A stretch of 64,000 nt of DNA from Myoxocephalus aenaeus (Eukaryota; Chordata; Actinopteri; Perciformes; Cottidae), in NCBI GenBank assembly GCA_038501785.1, contig JBAMJR010000047.1:7793501-7857500 (forward strand), in the 5' to 3' direction. Both the position numbers and the translations under genes were made by a program. Below are positions 52,869-64,000 of this stretch, piece by piece (position 1 is the stretch's first letter; every line of letters begins with the position of its first letter). Below the pieces are notes generated by a model. It did not search any database, had not been told where the DNA came from, and was given only the letters and a program-made list of their open reading frames with translations.

Positions 52869-55800
52869 CTAAACTAGTTCTCCTGCAGGTGAATTTAAAT
52901 GAACACAGACCTGATGGGCAGCGTTGTTGGTGAAGAGGTACTCGAGTCATCTGAGAGGGTGAACGTCTTCAAAGAGGTTGGGAACCAGCGAGCTAAACAA
53001 CCAATCAAACAGAAGGAAAACGTGGACAATAAGAAGGACTGGTTGGCAAATACTTCATTACAAAGGAAATGAGATCAGCTTCAGTTTGACACAATGTTGA
53101 CTTGCAGTGTGGCTTTATCTCTGAATCCTCAAAAGCTGTGTCTGATAACCGAGGAGGCACATGGGTCAAACGGTGCTTCACCCCCACCACCCCAAAAAAA
53201 AAGAAGACCAAAAGAGTCTTTCTGTGAACCTCAGCCTGCCAATCCAATCACAATCCCTCTCACACTGAGAGCTTTCCCGCCCCTCCACCGAAAAAAAAAG
53301 AAGAAAGTCTGTCTCTCTGAAGATGTGCCTCCAGGCTTGATTGCTGTCCGTCGCTCATAATCACGGCGTCACACTTGTTGCCCGCGGAGGCTGTTGGCGC
53401 CTCACCTCTATTAAGCGACAGTGCTGGGAAATCAGCAAGGAAGAGGGAGGGTAATGCCACCTCAATGAACACGGAGAGATGTAAATGGAGGGGGGGGTTA
53501 TAACACATGGTGCACAGCCTCGAAAAACTCACAGGGAGACGGGGAATGCATTACAAGAACAATGTTGTTTGAGCTTGACGTCTGCGACGCCGGCCTCATT
53601 TGTGGGAACTGTCAGATAATCTTTTTTTATCAGTTTGATCAAAACGTCAAGCTCCTTCTGAAAATGTCACTTCAAAAAAAAAACTTCGAATGGAATCCTC
53701 AAAGCAGTCGTGGCACCAGGGTCGGGGGGTAGAAATGAAGTCGGCGATGCTGCTCTACGGAAACCAATATGGTGACAAACATTAGCTGCAGCCGCCTTAA
53801 GCCGGGGCGTTTTATTGCTGCTGAGAGTTGCAGTGTAAAGAGTATTATGGAGCGGGCTGGAGATTATGCCGCTAATCTGTACCGACAACCGCGCTGTCAT
53901 TGATTATTAAAGGCCCAATCCATAATCCAGAAGCACGCGGAGGGGAAAGAGCCTCTGTGAGCGCTCGTTCATTCGCTGTCAGGAGTCTTTGATACAAAGA
54001 ATGACAAGCTGGCCGGCTGATAACAAGTCAGTGATGTCGACTTTGTGACCTGGAAGAATGCAGCGCCGTGATGTGTTGCTATAAACAGCAAACATGTTTA
54101 ATTACTTCCTTTAATACAGGCAATATCTGCAGTATTAGTTTCAAACGTGCTTTGGGGCTTCTGGGGACGGCCGACTCTTGTGGTTGCACTTTACGGCGGG
54201 TGTTTGGATTATAATGAAATATAACAGCTGCGTATGGTCAATATGACAATATGTCATATCTGTGACGGTTAAAGTTGATACGCATGGGAACTGTAAGGCC
54301 AAATGCAGAGAAATCTCTCATTGATGACAACTTAGTAGGAAAGGTAATAACATCTAATAAACAGATGAATACTCATCCAGCCGGATACTTTATTATTTAT
54401 TTTATATTCTAATAAATATGTCTTGATTAATAAGTTGTGATTCACAATGCGTGTACTTTCCACAGGATGCAGTCACAAACGTTACACGTGTCTTGAGATC
54501 ACAATGAAAGTCCAGATGTGCAATTCAGGGTTTTATTTGTACCCAAAGATAAAACAGTTCAACTTTGGTCATGTGACGAGGAACGACCAATCACGGCCGG
54601 TTGAAAGGTTAGCAAAACTCGTAGTAGCACAAAGAGCCGTGAGGCTGCTGGGAATCCCCTATTCACAGTGCTGATGAAATGTCTCTTTGTTTTGACTTAC
54701 CGCTAAATTACCGCAACTTCATCATGGTCGCACCGCACAGGTGTTGGTTGCTTAGCAGCAGCGGAAGCGATAGGAGCGCAACCTCTGTTGTCATGATAAC
54801 AGGCCTAAATGAGGATAAACTCACTGTCATTTTACACTAGAATGCTTTTTTGGATTTCTTTTGTCATTGACCAATTATGCAAATTAATGTCCGATTGCGA
54901 AAATCATAAAAAAGAAATGGAACTTGTAAATAAATAAATAGAAGCGTAAATACATTAAAATACTAAAACATCAAATTCTACTTTATTGTAATTCACTTCA
55001 TGGTTACAATCAGGTCGACACACTCAGAAATGCCATAATTAATGAATGATGATGATTATGAGGATGAATATGAAATGGTTTAGCTGGCTGGCTACTCCAT
55101 ACCCCTGTCAAAACCTTTAGGTTCATACAGAAATGTACAATATTTACCGCATAGTAATTATATCTTATTTTAAGGGGAAATAAAGCAAATTTAGATGTAG
55201 ATATGAACAAATGAAACAGCAGCCGAGCGCTGAGCAGCTGTCCAAACTGTCCCACGTTAAAAAGGGGAACACAATGATTCTAATTTTTCGAGCTTCAGCA
55301 GATATTTATTCACGTTATAATGATGGAAGTCTTCTGGGATGGATTCTCCTTGTTAAGAAGATGTGCTTTCAAAAGCTGCAGATGGAGGAGGAGGAGATGC
55401 CGGTCCCATTTCATTTCAGGCTACCTTTCACTCGCCTACTTTATTATGACACGAGCCTATCATTTGGCTGGAACGCGAGTCACCTCTGGGTGCCAAAGTC
55501 TGAATCCGCCTTCGCTCCCCTGACACCTATAACACCAGCGTCTCTGCGCGGTCCAATCCGTCCTTTTTCATTTTCCTCCATTAATCTCCCAGCCTGGTAA
55601 TTCAGTTTTCATTTGTTCCTCATCTCGCAGGCCGGTTGAATGCCAAGTCCACGTTGCAATCTCTGTCGAGGCTCGTGCCAGACGTATTCTCTTTCACCGA
55701 CAGGAAGCCGGGGGGAGAGATTAGGCTAACCGCAATTACAGGAGAACAGCGGAAGGGGAGGATTCTCTGCGTTTGTTGTGCACCGCGGCTAACCCCGGCT

Positions 55801-56325
55801 AGTGTCTGCGCACCTGGGCTGTCCCTCCTGGGCTCCCGTACTTCACTCAATTAGGAAAGATCCTTTATTGCAGCTGTGCCTCTCCGTTCACCGGTCTGTG
55901 CGTGGCCTTTCGCTCGCCGAAGATGGCAGACATCCAACAGCATAGCGAAGACGGCCTTTTCATCGTTGTCTCTCTCGCTCCGTCTCCCTTTCTCCCTTGC
56001 CTCTCAGATATTTGGACCGCAAACAGTTCTCAAAAATAGATACTTTGAATGGTTCTTGCAGCACCTCGGAGAGCACAGACTCTCAGGCTGACACTTTCTG
56101 TGAATCTTATGACGGGTGACTAGGTTGAAAGCTGTGAAGACGATGAGGAGAAAAAGCTACTTCAATCGACTGCCAGTCTCATTTTGAAAAAGGTGTCAAA
56201 GTGTCATTTTAATATTTCCGTCCTAAAAATAATCCGTGTTGACCCCTGCAATCAGTGTATGAAAAGCAGCCTTATGTTTTCTTTTCTTCTACAGATGACG
56301 GACTGACTGCCGAGTAGAGGTCGGT
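52869..56325. other. Unique sequence, about 3.5 kb
   Basis: Poly-A runs at 53198-53206 and 53289-53298. 55560-55860 has a pyrimidine-CAG acceptor-like site at about 55630 followed by an open frame (KSTLQSLSRLVPDVFSFTD) with no donor and no homologue I know. 56281-56294 is another strong acceptor-like string. No gene structure can be built. Confidence 0.4.
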
Positions 56326-56460
56326 ATGTCAGTGATGCACCGATACCGATATCGGGCCGCTACTGATTCAAATAGCTGGATCAGATATCAGTGACAATGC
56401 GACCAACGGTATCAATTAAAGTACTCTATTGGTATTAATATTACTGTGAAAGTACTGGTT
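56326..56460. mobile_element. hAT-like MITE remnant (GATGCACCGATACC type)
   Basis: GTGATGCACCGATACCGATA with ATCGGGCCGCTACTGATTC, then AGCTGGATCAGATATCAG, resembles remembered fish hAT-type MITEs beginning TAGGGATGCACCGATAC. Only one end is visible and no 8-bp target duplication can be defined. Confidence 0.45.
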
Positions 56461-57539
56461 TTTAAACCATACTGCTGAGATTGTGAAAAGGAGCTGGTCC
56501 CCACGATGATTCACACACTACAACAACACTAGAGTGGCCTATCACGATGAGTTGGCCTTGAGGAACTGACTCCGACTGACTCTTTATCACCAACACAAGT
56601 CCCCGTGAAATTGAAGGGGGGACACAAACTACAGATAACACAAGCAGAGCGAACACATTCACTGCAGCCTGCAGCACAAAGCCAGAGGGGGATTTATGGA
56701 CGAGGGAGATGACTTGCAGCTCCGCTATAAGGTGTTTAAGTTCCCTTTGTGCTCCCCATAAAAACAAAATGCACACACCCCCTAGTTTCTTTTGTGCTGA
56801 GTTTGTATTCGCACCGTCTTTTTGTTGGAGGCTTGATACCAGAAGCAGGTATAAGAAAATAAATAAAAAAATCCAGGGTTGTGGAGCTGCAGATAAGCAC
56901 AATATTGTGTTTATATTATGACTCTTGCTCATAAAAACATGTTGCATGGATAAATAACAACTGATAATTATTGTTTTATGTTTACAAGAATTAGTTCACT
57001 GGCATACTGTTTCTTAATTAGTTGCCTTACATAGTTGATATATTTTCCACTGGCAGACACCTTCCTTATTGATGTCAAATAAACACTGTGCTTATTTTCT
57101 CTGTGTGATGCAAGTCAAAATTCAGTTGATATTGAAGTCCACAGTACATCACCTGGCTTCTTACCAAGCTTTAAAAGACTGAGGACAGTTCCACAAGTGT
57201 TTTTATACCCATGGGCCGTTATAATGAGGAACAAAACACCACAGTATAAAGTGTTGTCAGGCTCCATAAAACCACAGGTGACAGTTAACGAGTGAGCCAG
57301 AGAGTGAGGTAAGAAAGGATAAACGAGCCACAATGAGCACAAAAAAAGTCAATAAAATAAAAGAGCGAAAGTAAAAAAAAGGAAACATAAAATGGCTTTT
57401 GCATGAAATTTGTTATGCGACAGAAAAATACAATTTAGCACATCCATAGCTGCTGATCCCGACGTGTCAGAACTCCTTAGCACTGAACTGAAGGTTAGAA
57501 ACTGCAAATAGTAATTATAAAGACAGTGAAGTCTGAGGT
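56461..57539. other. Unique intergenic sequence
   Basis: A 161-codon minus frame (56462-56947) has a hydrophobic stretch but no recognisable domain. The rest is AT-rich. Confidence 0.45.
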
Positions 57540-57625
57540 CGAGGTCCCTGGTTTAGATGGGTGTCACTGGTGTACAGCGAGGTATCATCTGCATAACAGC
57601 GGACTGTTCTGGTCGCACATAAAAC
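57540..57625 (-). pseudogene. Non-LTR reverse-transcriptase scrap with YADD motif
   Basis: The minus strand at about 57555-57600 reads RCYADDTSLYTSDTHLNQ. YADDT followed by a hydrophobic-Tyr pair is the catalytic core of the reverse transcriptase in CR1/L2/Rex-type LINEs (usual form YADDTQLY). Homology cannot be followed beyond roughly 30 codons. It is an old, dead fragment. Confidence 0.4.
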
Positions 57626-59209
57626 CACCTAGAGCAGCCACCACCAAACGGGGACCGTGGTACGGACCCTCATTTCTGATACAATAATGAGAATAGATAA
57701 TAATGTATAGAGAGTGGTTTTCTGTGACAGTCTCTGCTGTAGAGCACAGACTCTGAGCATGAACCGATCTGCTGCTTCCTGGTTTCAGACCGTGTCTGAG
57801 GGCGCCTTCACGGGTCATAGTCCGTTTGGCTGGTCCGAATCACAGCTAAATATTTCTGCTTTATTTTTGATGTAGTCTGCTTCAGTTTCACTTGCTGAGG
57901 GGCTTGTACAAAGGAGCTGCAGGGCTGGAGGTGTTTCACTTTGACTCGCCACTGATCTACTGATCTACTAAATCCCTTCTTCCAATTCTGTTCAAACAGA
58001 CCGTACCAGGTTAGTAACTTTCAACTTTAACCGCATCGACTCTTTTTGATGTGAAGATTACTGGGCCTAATATTTACCACAAGCAAGGCTATACAATTAA
58101 TAGGAATTGTATTGAAATTGCAATTTGGCTTCTGGAATTTTGAGGCAAAATGTGTCAAAATACCTTGTTTAATTAAATAGTATAGAGCTGCAGAGATGTC
58201 CTGGCCTGCACATCATGCAAATTATCATTCCCTCTAATCATATCGCAATTGCAACATAAGTCAAAATAAGTCAAAAAATGTAAATAAGACATTTTTTCCT
58301 GAATTGTTTCCGATCCAACCACAAGTACAGAAATCATAAGAAGAAGGTAGTTAGAGAACAATCTGTACAGAATTAACAGAATTAAATGTGTTTGTGTCAC
58401 AGGCCAGGTTTAGATCTATGAGAATGAAAATTAATTAATTGTTCCTTGAATTAACAATGAGTAGGACATTATTAATCCATTGCAAGCATTTTTGCATTAT
58501 AGAAATTAGTCTTAATGGGTCCAAAATGAGTATTTTTAAACAATGGAGAGAACGTGAGGCTAGCATTTGAGAAAATATCCTTGAGGACCCTGGTTGAGAT
58601 CACATCAAGAGGATTTTTGATGAGATACAGATTTCATTTTACTGCAGGCTGGCAGTCGTGGGCCAAACATTAAGTCTAATTGTCACTAATTATTGTCATA
58701 ATGGAAGTGTTCGGTATGAATCAGTAATTATCAAGCACTTCCACATCCAAATCCATTTCGCAACATTTCAGTCAATACACGTATGAATCCAGATACTGGA
58801 CATGTTTCCTTCGCTCAAAATACTTTAATTGGGTTCGTTCATTTCAGAAAAACTCTGCAGAACGGCTAAGCAGAATTCCTCCGAGAAGTGTGAAAACAAA
58901 TGCACAGAAAGGCAGCGAAACCTGCTACGACTTAACAAGAAGGTAGGATCACCTGCAGGTCGAGGCACCCGGACTGCTCGCCGTTAGAAAATACTGCCTG
59001 GCCTGTTATTATAGAGTCCTGGCTGTTCTCATCAGCATTCCCTCTGGGGAGCACCTGCTGCTGAGGTGGATGCTCCACAAGTTATTGGATTGCTAATCTC
59101 TTCCTGGGAGGCCTTTTCAGCCAGGCGGACAGATGAGGGTGGAAAGGCAATAAGCCATCTACGAGGAGCAGCTGATGATAAACTTGAGTAAGACGACAGC
59201 AACATAGGA
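57626..59209. other. AT-rich unique sequence with possible regulatory block
   Basis: 58590-58780 is repeat-free with many TAAT/ATTA cores, for example GTCTAATTGTCACTAATTAT. No gene recognised. Confidence 0.4.
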
Positions 59210-59225
59210 GGGGGGGGGGGGGGGG
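59210..59225 (+). repeat. G16 homopolymer
   Basis: Sixteen consecutive G. Strong quadruplex potential and likely a sequencing-error-prone site. Confidence 0.95.
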
Positions 59226-60949
59226 CAAGGCCATATGCACGACTGAGTTGGGGAAGTGTGGCTGTCTGGCTTGCTAGGACACGCCTTCCTCCTGATTTCC
59301 TTCTCCGCGGCCGCAGAGTTATTGCTTTTATTCGGAGACCGCTCCGGATATCTCCCTCCTAGATCGCAGCGCTTGATAAAGTGATGGGCGGGGAGTGGGT
59401 GGTGGTGGTGGTCGGGGTGATTGGGAGGTGTGAATCTGGTCCAGCCATCTCCACTGACTGATTCTACAGCCTGAGTTGACCTGAGCTCTTAATGGTGATG
59501 AATGCACAGGAAATGGCAGGCCGACTCCCACAGATGCAGCGATGGAAGGGAGCAATAACGTGACGTGGCGGGACCCTCCCGCCATGCGGCTGGGATCCGC
59601 ACTCCATTGAGTGCACCTTTCCAGTTCTGTTTATTTTGCTGTTTTCAATTTCACAGCATAAGACAAGCTTTTCAGTTTGAAAGCCTATTGTGACCCGTCG
59701 CCTTCTGGGAAAGGTGTTTGCTCAGCATTGGTACAGCGCGATACCAAAGTGTTGGAAATGTTCTTTATTCGTGTTACGAAAACGCTGCCAGTGGACAAAA
59801 TGCTGCCTCAGTCCCGAACAAGAGGATTCTGTCTGTCTTTGACACTTCTGTCGCTACTGTCTGTTCAAAATAAATACAAATAAATGTATCCAATTCGAGT
59901 GACGACATTTTAGAGGGCAGCCCTAATCGACAAATCTTTATTCGATGATTGAGCTTTTCAACAACGACTTCGGCGCGTCCTATTCGGTAAGCACGGGCAA
60001 AGCGCCGCGCTCGGCTTGAACCTGCGGGACTATTGTGGCATATTTAGGCGTCACAGCACATCAAACACATCCGCGATGCAGCGGGGAGTCGGAGCCAGCA
60101 CCGCAAAGCACGGCCTATCATCGTCTGGTTCATTACACGCGGGCTGTTTGCATGTCGGTGTCACGGCGTTCCCGGTGATGGGCCGTCCTGCGTTGTCTCG
60201 TGCAAACAGCAGGTGAATGTGTCTTATTATGAGTGTCGTGTGTTTGCTCTCGAGATCGCGACAGAGCAGGGGGGGTGATGCAACAACAATCCTGTGATTG
60301 GGACGCATCCGGGATGACTTCAACAATTTCTCCTCACAGCAGATTCTCCAAAGGTCGGCAGGTGTCCCCTCGGAGCCGGGACGGACGGCGCCGGTGAGGA
60401 ACGGATGAAAAATGATCGGAATATCAAGAGTGTCCGGCGAGCCGGTGAGCGGGCAGACGTCTAATCACCATCCGCGGGAGGAAAATGCGCGCGCGTTATT
60501 TTTGCATAAAGCAGGTAGTTAGCAGAGAATATTTTCTTTCCAGCCGACAGCTTCTGTTCCGCATTATTGCAGTACCTTTGTTTTGTTGCTTTCAGGTGCA
60601 ATTATGATCCTCATTAGCATTCCGGCTTTCACTGTTTTCCTGGGAACCTTCGATATAATGTGCGATTAAATCTGTGTTATTTGGAGATGAATCACTGAAA
60701 GGATCTAGATAACTAAGATTCATTACAGGGGATGAAAACACCCAAATAATCCCTTGAAAAACTGAATTAGAGGTAATATCAGGGCCACAAAAGTAATCAC
60801 ATCACGATTTGGGCTGAACATGATCAACTGCAATGTGGAAGTTTAAAGAGTGCTCTGCTGCTTATCAAATGGAGCGCTTCCTGAACTAGCAGCGAGCTAC
60901 GTAAGCGGGTGATCGAGATGCTTTGGCTTCCCTTTAGAGGAGCTGTCAT
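59226..60949. other. Unique sequence
   Basis: 59395-59420 is a GGT/GTG-rich stretch. 60340-60500 is CpG-rich. Short frames only. A CAGCCCTAATCGAC string at 59921 may be a tiny reversed end of family D. Confidence 0.45.
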
Positions 60950-61105
60950 AAGTGGACGTAGTCACCGTGAGGTTACCCATCGGTTTGGGGGCCATTTGGC
61001 CAGAACCTTCGGGGGCCAAGGACAACCGACATCAAACAAGACATTCTCAACGTTAAAACTGACTTCCATGAACTGAAAACACACTGTGAAGGGTTGAAGA
61101 TGAAG
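60950..61105 (+). repeat. Dispersed repeat family A, copy 5 (5' part)
   Basis: AAGTGGACGTAGTCACCGTG and CTTCCATGAACTGAAAACAC with GTGAAGGGTTGAAG match the start of copy 1 (AAGTGGACGTAGTCATGTGA ... CTTTCATGAACTTAAAAATA ... GTGAAAGGGTTAAAG). The central and 3' parts are missing. Confidence 0.75.
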
Positions 61106-62159
61106 GTACGGACAAAATCCAGAGGATCAGTCTCCTTCTGATGCAAAGATCTGCACATTCTGCACAGGACGAGAAAGAAGTGAAAGTGTGATTATATATT
61201 GCCCTTTAAATCAATGAATGATGATCCTGGTAAATAATCGTGAGCTCAATATTGATGAAAAGAATCGTCATTAAATCGTGCAGGTCTCGGTAATGTCACC
61301 GAATGCAAAGGAGCAAATACATTATTTCTACAAAAACCACTCTCTAAACCCATAAAATAAAAAGACGTAGCGGTGAATGCAAGCAAAGTAAATGCATGTC
61401 TGTAATGTGGACACACTGAATATTAATGCCCACTCTTGTGTAAGTAAAATCCATAGTGCCTGCAGCTGATTAAATATGAAAAAATCATCCAGAGGATGTA
61501 ATCAACAGCAGTCGTGAAAAATGCATGGGGTTCACATATATTCACATATGCATTGTGCATCTCAGAGCACACAGATGCCCGGCCCTGTTCCACTACTTTT
61601 TTCTTTTTCTGTAAAGGCAACGAGATAAAACAGACATTCCTGAAGTAATCTGAGCAGATAAAAGGATCTTTAGAGCCGCCGCTTCAGACGAGTCGTTTAT
61701 CATTTCAGATGATAGTGTTCATGTTGCAAAGCATGTCTGCAGTTAAAACTCAGCAGCTAATGCAGTGCAACACACTGTATTCAAATCAATACGCAACATA
61801 TTCAGGGGCTTTTCTGGAAAGATAAATGTGCATTGTTTGCCTGGAGTACAAATATAACAGCAAAAAAAGTTCCCCGAATGCTTGAGAACAAACATGCTTC
61901 AAGAAAAGATTATACCAAATGTGTTTTACCCAATGTCTCTTTGGGTGCTCAAGGGGAAGATGTTTTTGTTGTTACCCCTGTGCCACTGTGAGAGCACCGT
62001 CAAACAACAAACAAAACTATGCCTGGTGCAATAAATAAAAAGGAAAAACCCGAGTACACACACTCCGATATACTGACAATATTGTTTTCCGTCATCGGAG
62101 TTTGGGCCATATGAGTCTTTACCTGATAATCACACAGATCTGCATGGTGTTGTTTCGTC
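61106..62159. other. AT-rich unique sequence
   Basis: No feature recognised. Confidence 0.5.
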
Positions 62160-62245
62160 TCTGCCGACTATTTTTTAATTAATCGTTAGATCTATAAAAA
62201 GGTCAGATGGTGAGAAAAAGTGTCCTTCTTTTTTAGCCGACCGAT
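62160..62245 (+). repeat. Family D fragment
   Basis: TTTTTTAATTAATCGTTAGA, CTATAAAAAGGTCAGATGGT with GAGAAAAAGTGTCC, and AGTCGAAAACCCAAATATAT match the remembered order of family D. Confidence 0.4.
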
Positions 62246-62653
62246 AGTCGAAAACCCAAATATATCTAATTGCTATCAAAGTCTAAGTCTAAGAATCTAA
62301 CAAAACTCGCAAATTGAATTTGAATTTACGTCAAAAAAAAAAACTTTGCATTTTTGCTTAAAATCTATAGGGAAACATGTTTTGCTTCACAAAGGCAAAA
62401 GTGGTAAAACTGGAACTAGTAAAAGAGGAAACTACAGAAAATGGAACAATATGTGCTGAATAAAAGGTCTTCCATTATTATCATTCAGGCTTTAGTGTTA
62501 TTTGACCTTTTACGGCTTCTTCACAGCTGTTCCCTGGCAAGAAAAGGAATAAATGAGACAACTCTTTGAGAACAAGGAACAAACATTACAGAAAAAATCT
62601 TTTCCTGTAAGCCCTGGATCTATGCTTTAGGTCCAGAAATGGGGAAGAAAAAA

Positions 62654-62656
<3 letters not shown>
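62246..62656. other. AT-rich unique sequence
   Basis: TCTAAG/GTCTAAG is repeated a few times near 62281-62297. A10 run near 62333. Nothing else. Confidence 0.5.

Positions 62657-62685
<29 letters not shown>
62657..62685. repeat. (TA)14 microsatellite
   Basis: Pure TA tract. Confidence 0.95.
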
Positions 62686-62688
<3 letters not shown>

Positions 62689-63039
62689 GACTTTAACCGT
62701 GCAATCTCCAGTGAACAATAATGAGACTTCCACAAAGGATAAACATGTCACAAACTTGCTCCTGCATGAAAAGACATTATTCCTACTGCGGCTCAGTCAA
62801 CTGAAAATCGAACATTCTTTAGCCTGTTATGTTCAAATTAATCAAATTTAGATTGTGACCAAACTTGTTTTGGATCTGGTTCCATGTTGTTAGAATACCC
62901 ATATTTGTTAAGCTCCGTGGCCAACGAACCCATCATCCAATATTTCATTCACGATCACTCTGACATTACAGGCAAATGCAAAGACAAATCAACTGTCGAC
63001 GTAAACACAGACGTGCTAACTTAGCGTCACAGCTGGAGG
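62686..63039. other. AT-rich unique sequence
   Basis: Nothing recognised. Confidence 0.5.
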
Positions 63040-63300
63040 GAACTAGAGAAGTACCGAGAACCGATACTCCGGTTCCAAGCCGATGCCAAAATGTGTTTTT
63101 GCCGGTACGGCAGGTATCGTAGGTACCAGCTGGGCTTGAGAGTAACAGCGTTTAAAATCTAAAGGGGCGCAGCACTATCGTCTGTCTTGAGATGGGCAGG
63201 ACGAGAGCTAGTTGATGTTGGCAACTAGGAGTGTAATGCTACGCAAAGTTCACGGTTCAGTATGTATGTGTATGTAAGTGCATCTTGTGTTCAGAGAAAT
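63040..63300. mobile_element. Cluster of hAT-like MITE remnants
   Basis: 63042-63130 has AGTACCGAGAACCGATACTC, GGTTCCAAGCCGATGCC and GCCGGTACGGCAGGTATCG. 63228-63275 has GTGTAATGCTACGCAAAGTT followed by CACGGTTCAGTATGT, resembling a remembered fish repeat with CACGGTTCGGTA. Ends cannot be defined. Confidence 0.3.
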
Positions 63301-63811
63301 GTGCCATTTGTTGAGGTGATGTTTGCTGAGTGATTCAGTATTATAATTATATAATTCATGTTATTTCCACCCTGTTGCATATGATTCTGCAGCTGTAGCA
63401 CAGTTTACTTAAGCGACAGAAAAGTAAAGAGACTGTTGGGTCCAACCAAACTAAAATATTTGGAAGATCAATGAATGCAATCGCAGACCTACTGAAAATG
63501 AAACTTTCAGAAGTAATGTAATACTCAATAACCACTTTTTGGCTTGCTTTCTGAGCCCTTCAATGTTTTCAGAGAGTTATTCATCCTTTTCCAATCATCA
63601 ATATTGAGAGCTGAACAAAACAATTCCTTGGTGTGAGCAGTGGCAGTGAATCCCTGTAGCAGCCCAAGCTGGATATTGACCAAAATTAAACTTCTGAGAG
63701 GTTCCACCAAAGTGAACCACTGATTTGTGCTCCAAGTAGCACAAAAGCTTCAACTGTGCAAATCTAAAGTGGAGCTCTACAACGATCCACCCTGATAAAA
63801 AAAACTGTCTT
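63301..63811. other. Unique sequence
   Basis: Nothing recognised. Confidence 0.5.
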
Positions 63812-63850
63812 ACTAGGGATGCACCGATTGATCTGCTGCTGATCGAATGC
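63812..63850 (+). mobile_element. hAT-like MITE end
   Basis: TACTAGGGATGCACCGATTG is the clearest copy in the window of the TAGGGATGCACCGAT terminus. The element, if any, continues toward the window edge. Confidence 0.45.
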
Positions 63851-63890
63851 AGGCGTTTTTTTTACGTCAACAAGAACGGAGGCAGAAGAG

Positions 63891-64000
63891 ATGGAGATCA
63901 ACCTCTGGACTGTTCTGGAAACCATCTGCTCGCTCCAGAACTATTATCTGGGCCTCTGTCTCATGTTCAGCTATTTCTTTTTTTTTCCGTCTTACAGCTC
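63891..64000 (+). other. Edge open frame and strong splice acceptor
   Basis: An ATG at 63891 opens a frame (MEINLWTVLETICSLQNYYL...) that runs off the window. Independently, CTATTTCTTTTTTTTTCCGT with CTTACAG ends at 63997, a near-ideal pyrimidine tract and acceptor, so an exon could begin at 63998. The two readings exclude each other. Sequence beyond the window decides. Confidence 0.2.

Noticed and set aside
55630..55860. Acceptor-like CTCATCTCGCAG followed by a 72-codon frame
   Set aside because: No donor, no recognisable protein, and the frame ends with an ordinary stop inside complex non-coding-like sequence.

Overview
This window looks like gene-poor nuclear DNA from a ray-finned (teleost) fish, most likely a spiny-rayed one. 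The evidence is the mix of degraded DNA transposons (Tc1/mariner, Tigger/pogo, hAT-like ends, one possible PIF/Harbinger-like unit), a tRNA-like SINE, LINE scraps, many dinucleotide microsatellites, and several dispersed families that I recognise from memory as common in fish genomes. No bacterial or organellar signals are present. I found no host protein-coding gene that I can name and no convincing multi-exon structure. Almost all open frames are chance, low-complexity or transposon frames.

Layout. 1-9.4 kb: repeat family A (2211-2607 and 8012-8370), a hAT-like end (3655-3725), a (TA)36 tract abutting a 709-bp Tigger/pogo element that keeps only a CENP-B-like DNA-binding region (4681-5389), and a truncated Tc1-like element (6914-7748, minus strand). 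9.4-17.6 kb: mostly unique sequence, a repeat carrying a perfect oestrogen-response palindrome (11710-11724), a local duplication (12987/13368), a 109-nt homopurine tract, a CpG-rich block with an RFX-like palindrome (16447-16460), and long CA/GT tracts. 17.95-19.1 kb: a complete Tc1 element with identical 29-bp inverted repeats, TA target duplication and a transposase broken by a short frameshifting deletion between its last two catalytic acids. 19.1-28.5 kb: unique or GC-rich sequence, repeat family A again (24850-25225, minus), and a 472-bp CTG/CTA/ATG trinucleotide array. 28.5-45 kb: one splice-flanked candidate exon (28522-28577, minus), scraps of families D and E, a LINE fragment, a minus-strand SINE with a Pol III B box, and family A (42410-42705, minus). 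45.5-46.2 kb: a CpG-rich minisatellite of 22 units of 31-32 bp, each containing a self-complementary core. 46-64 kb: hAT-like and LINE remnants, a SINE tail, an unexplained 237-codon open frame, a reverse-transcriptase YADD scrap, a family A fragment, and a strong splice acceptor at the very end of the window.

No pathway or operon can be drawn. The parts that may matter biologically are the repeats as carriers of regulatory sites (ERE/NR5A, YY1-like, RFX-like), the two unstable tandem arrays, and AT-rich unique blocks that resemble conserved non-coding enhancers. Calls based on remembered repeat families are marked as such, because no database search was possible.
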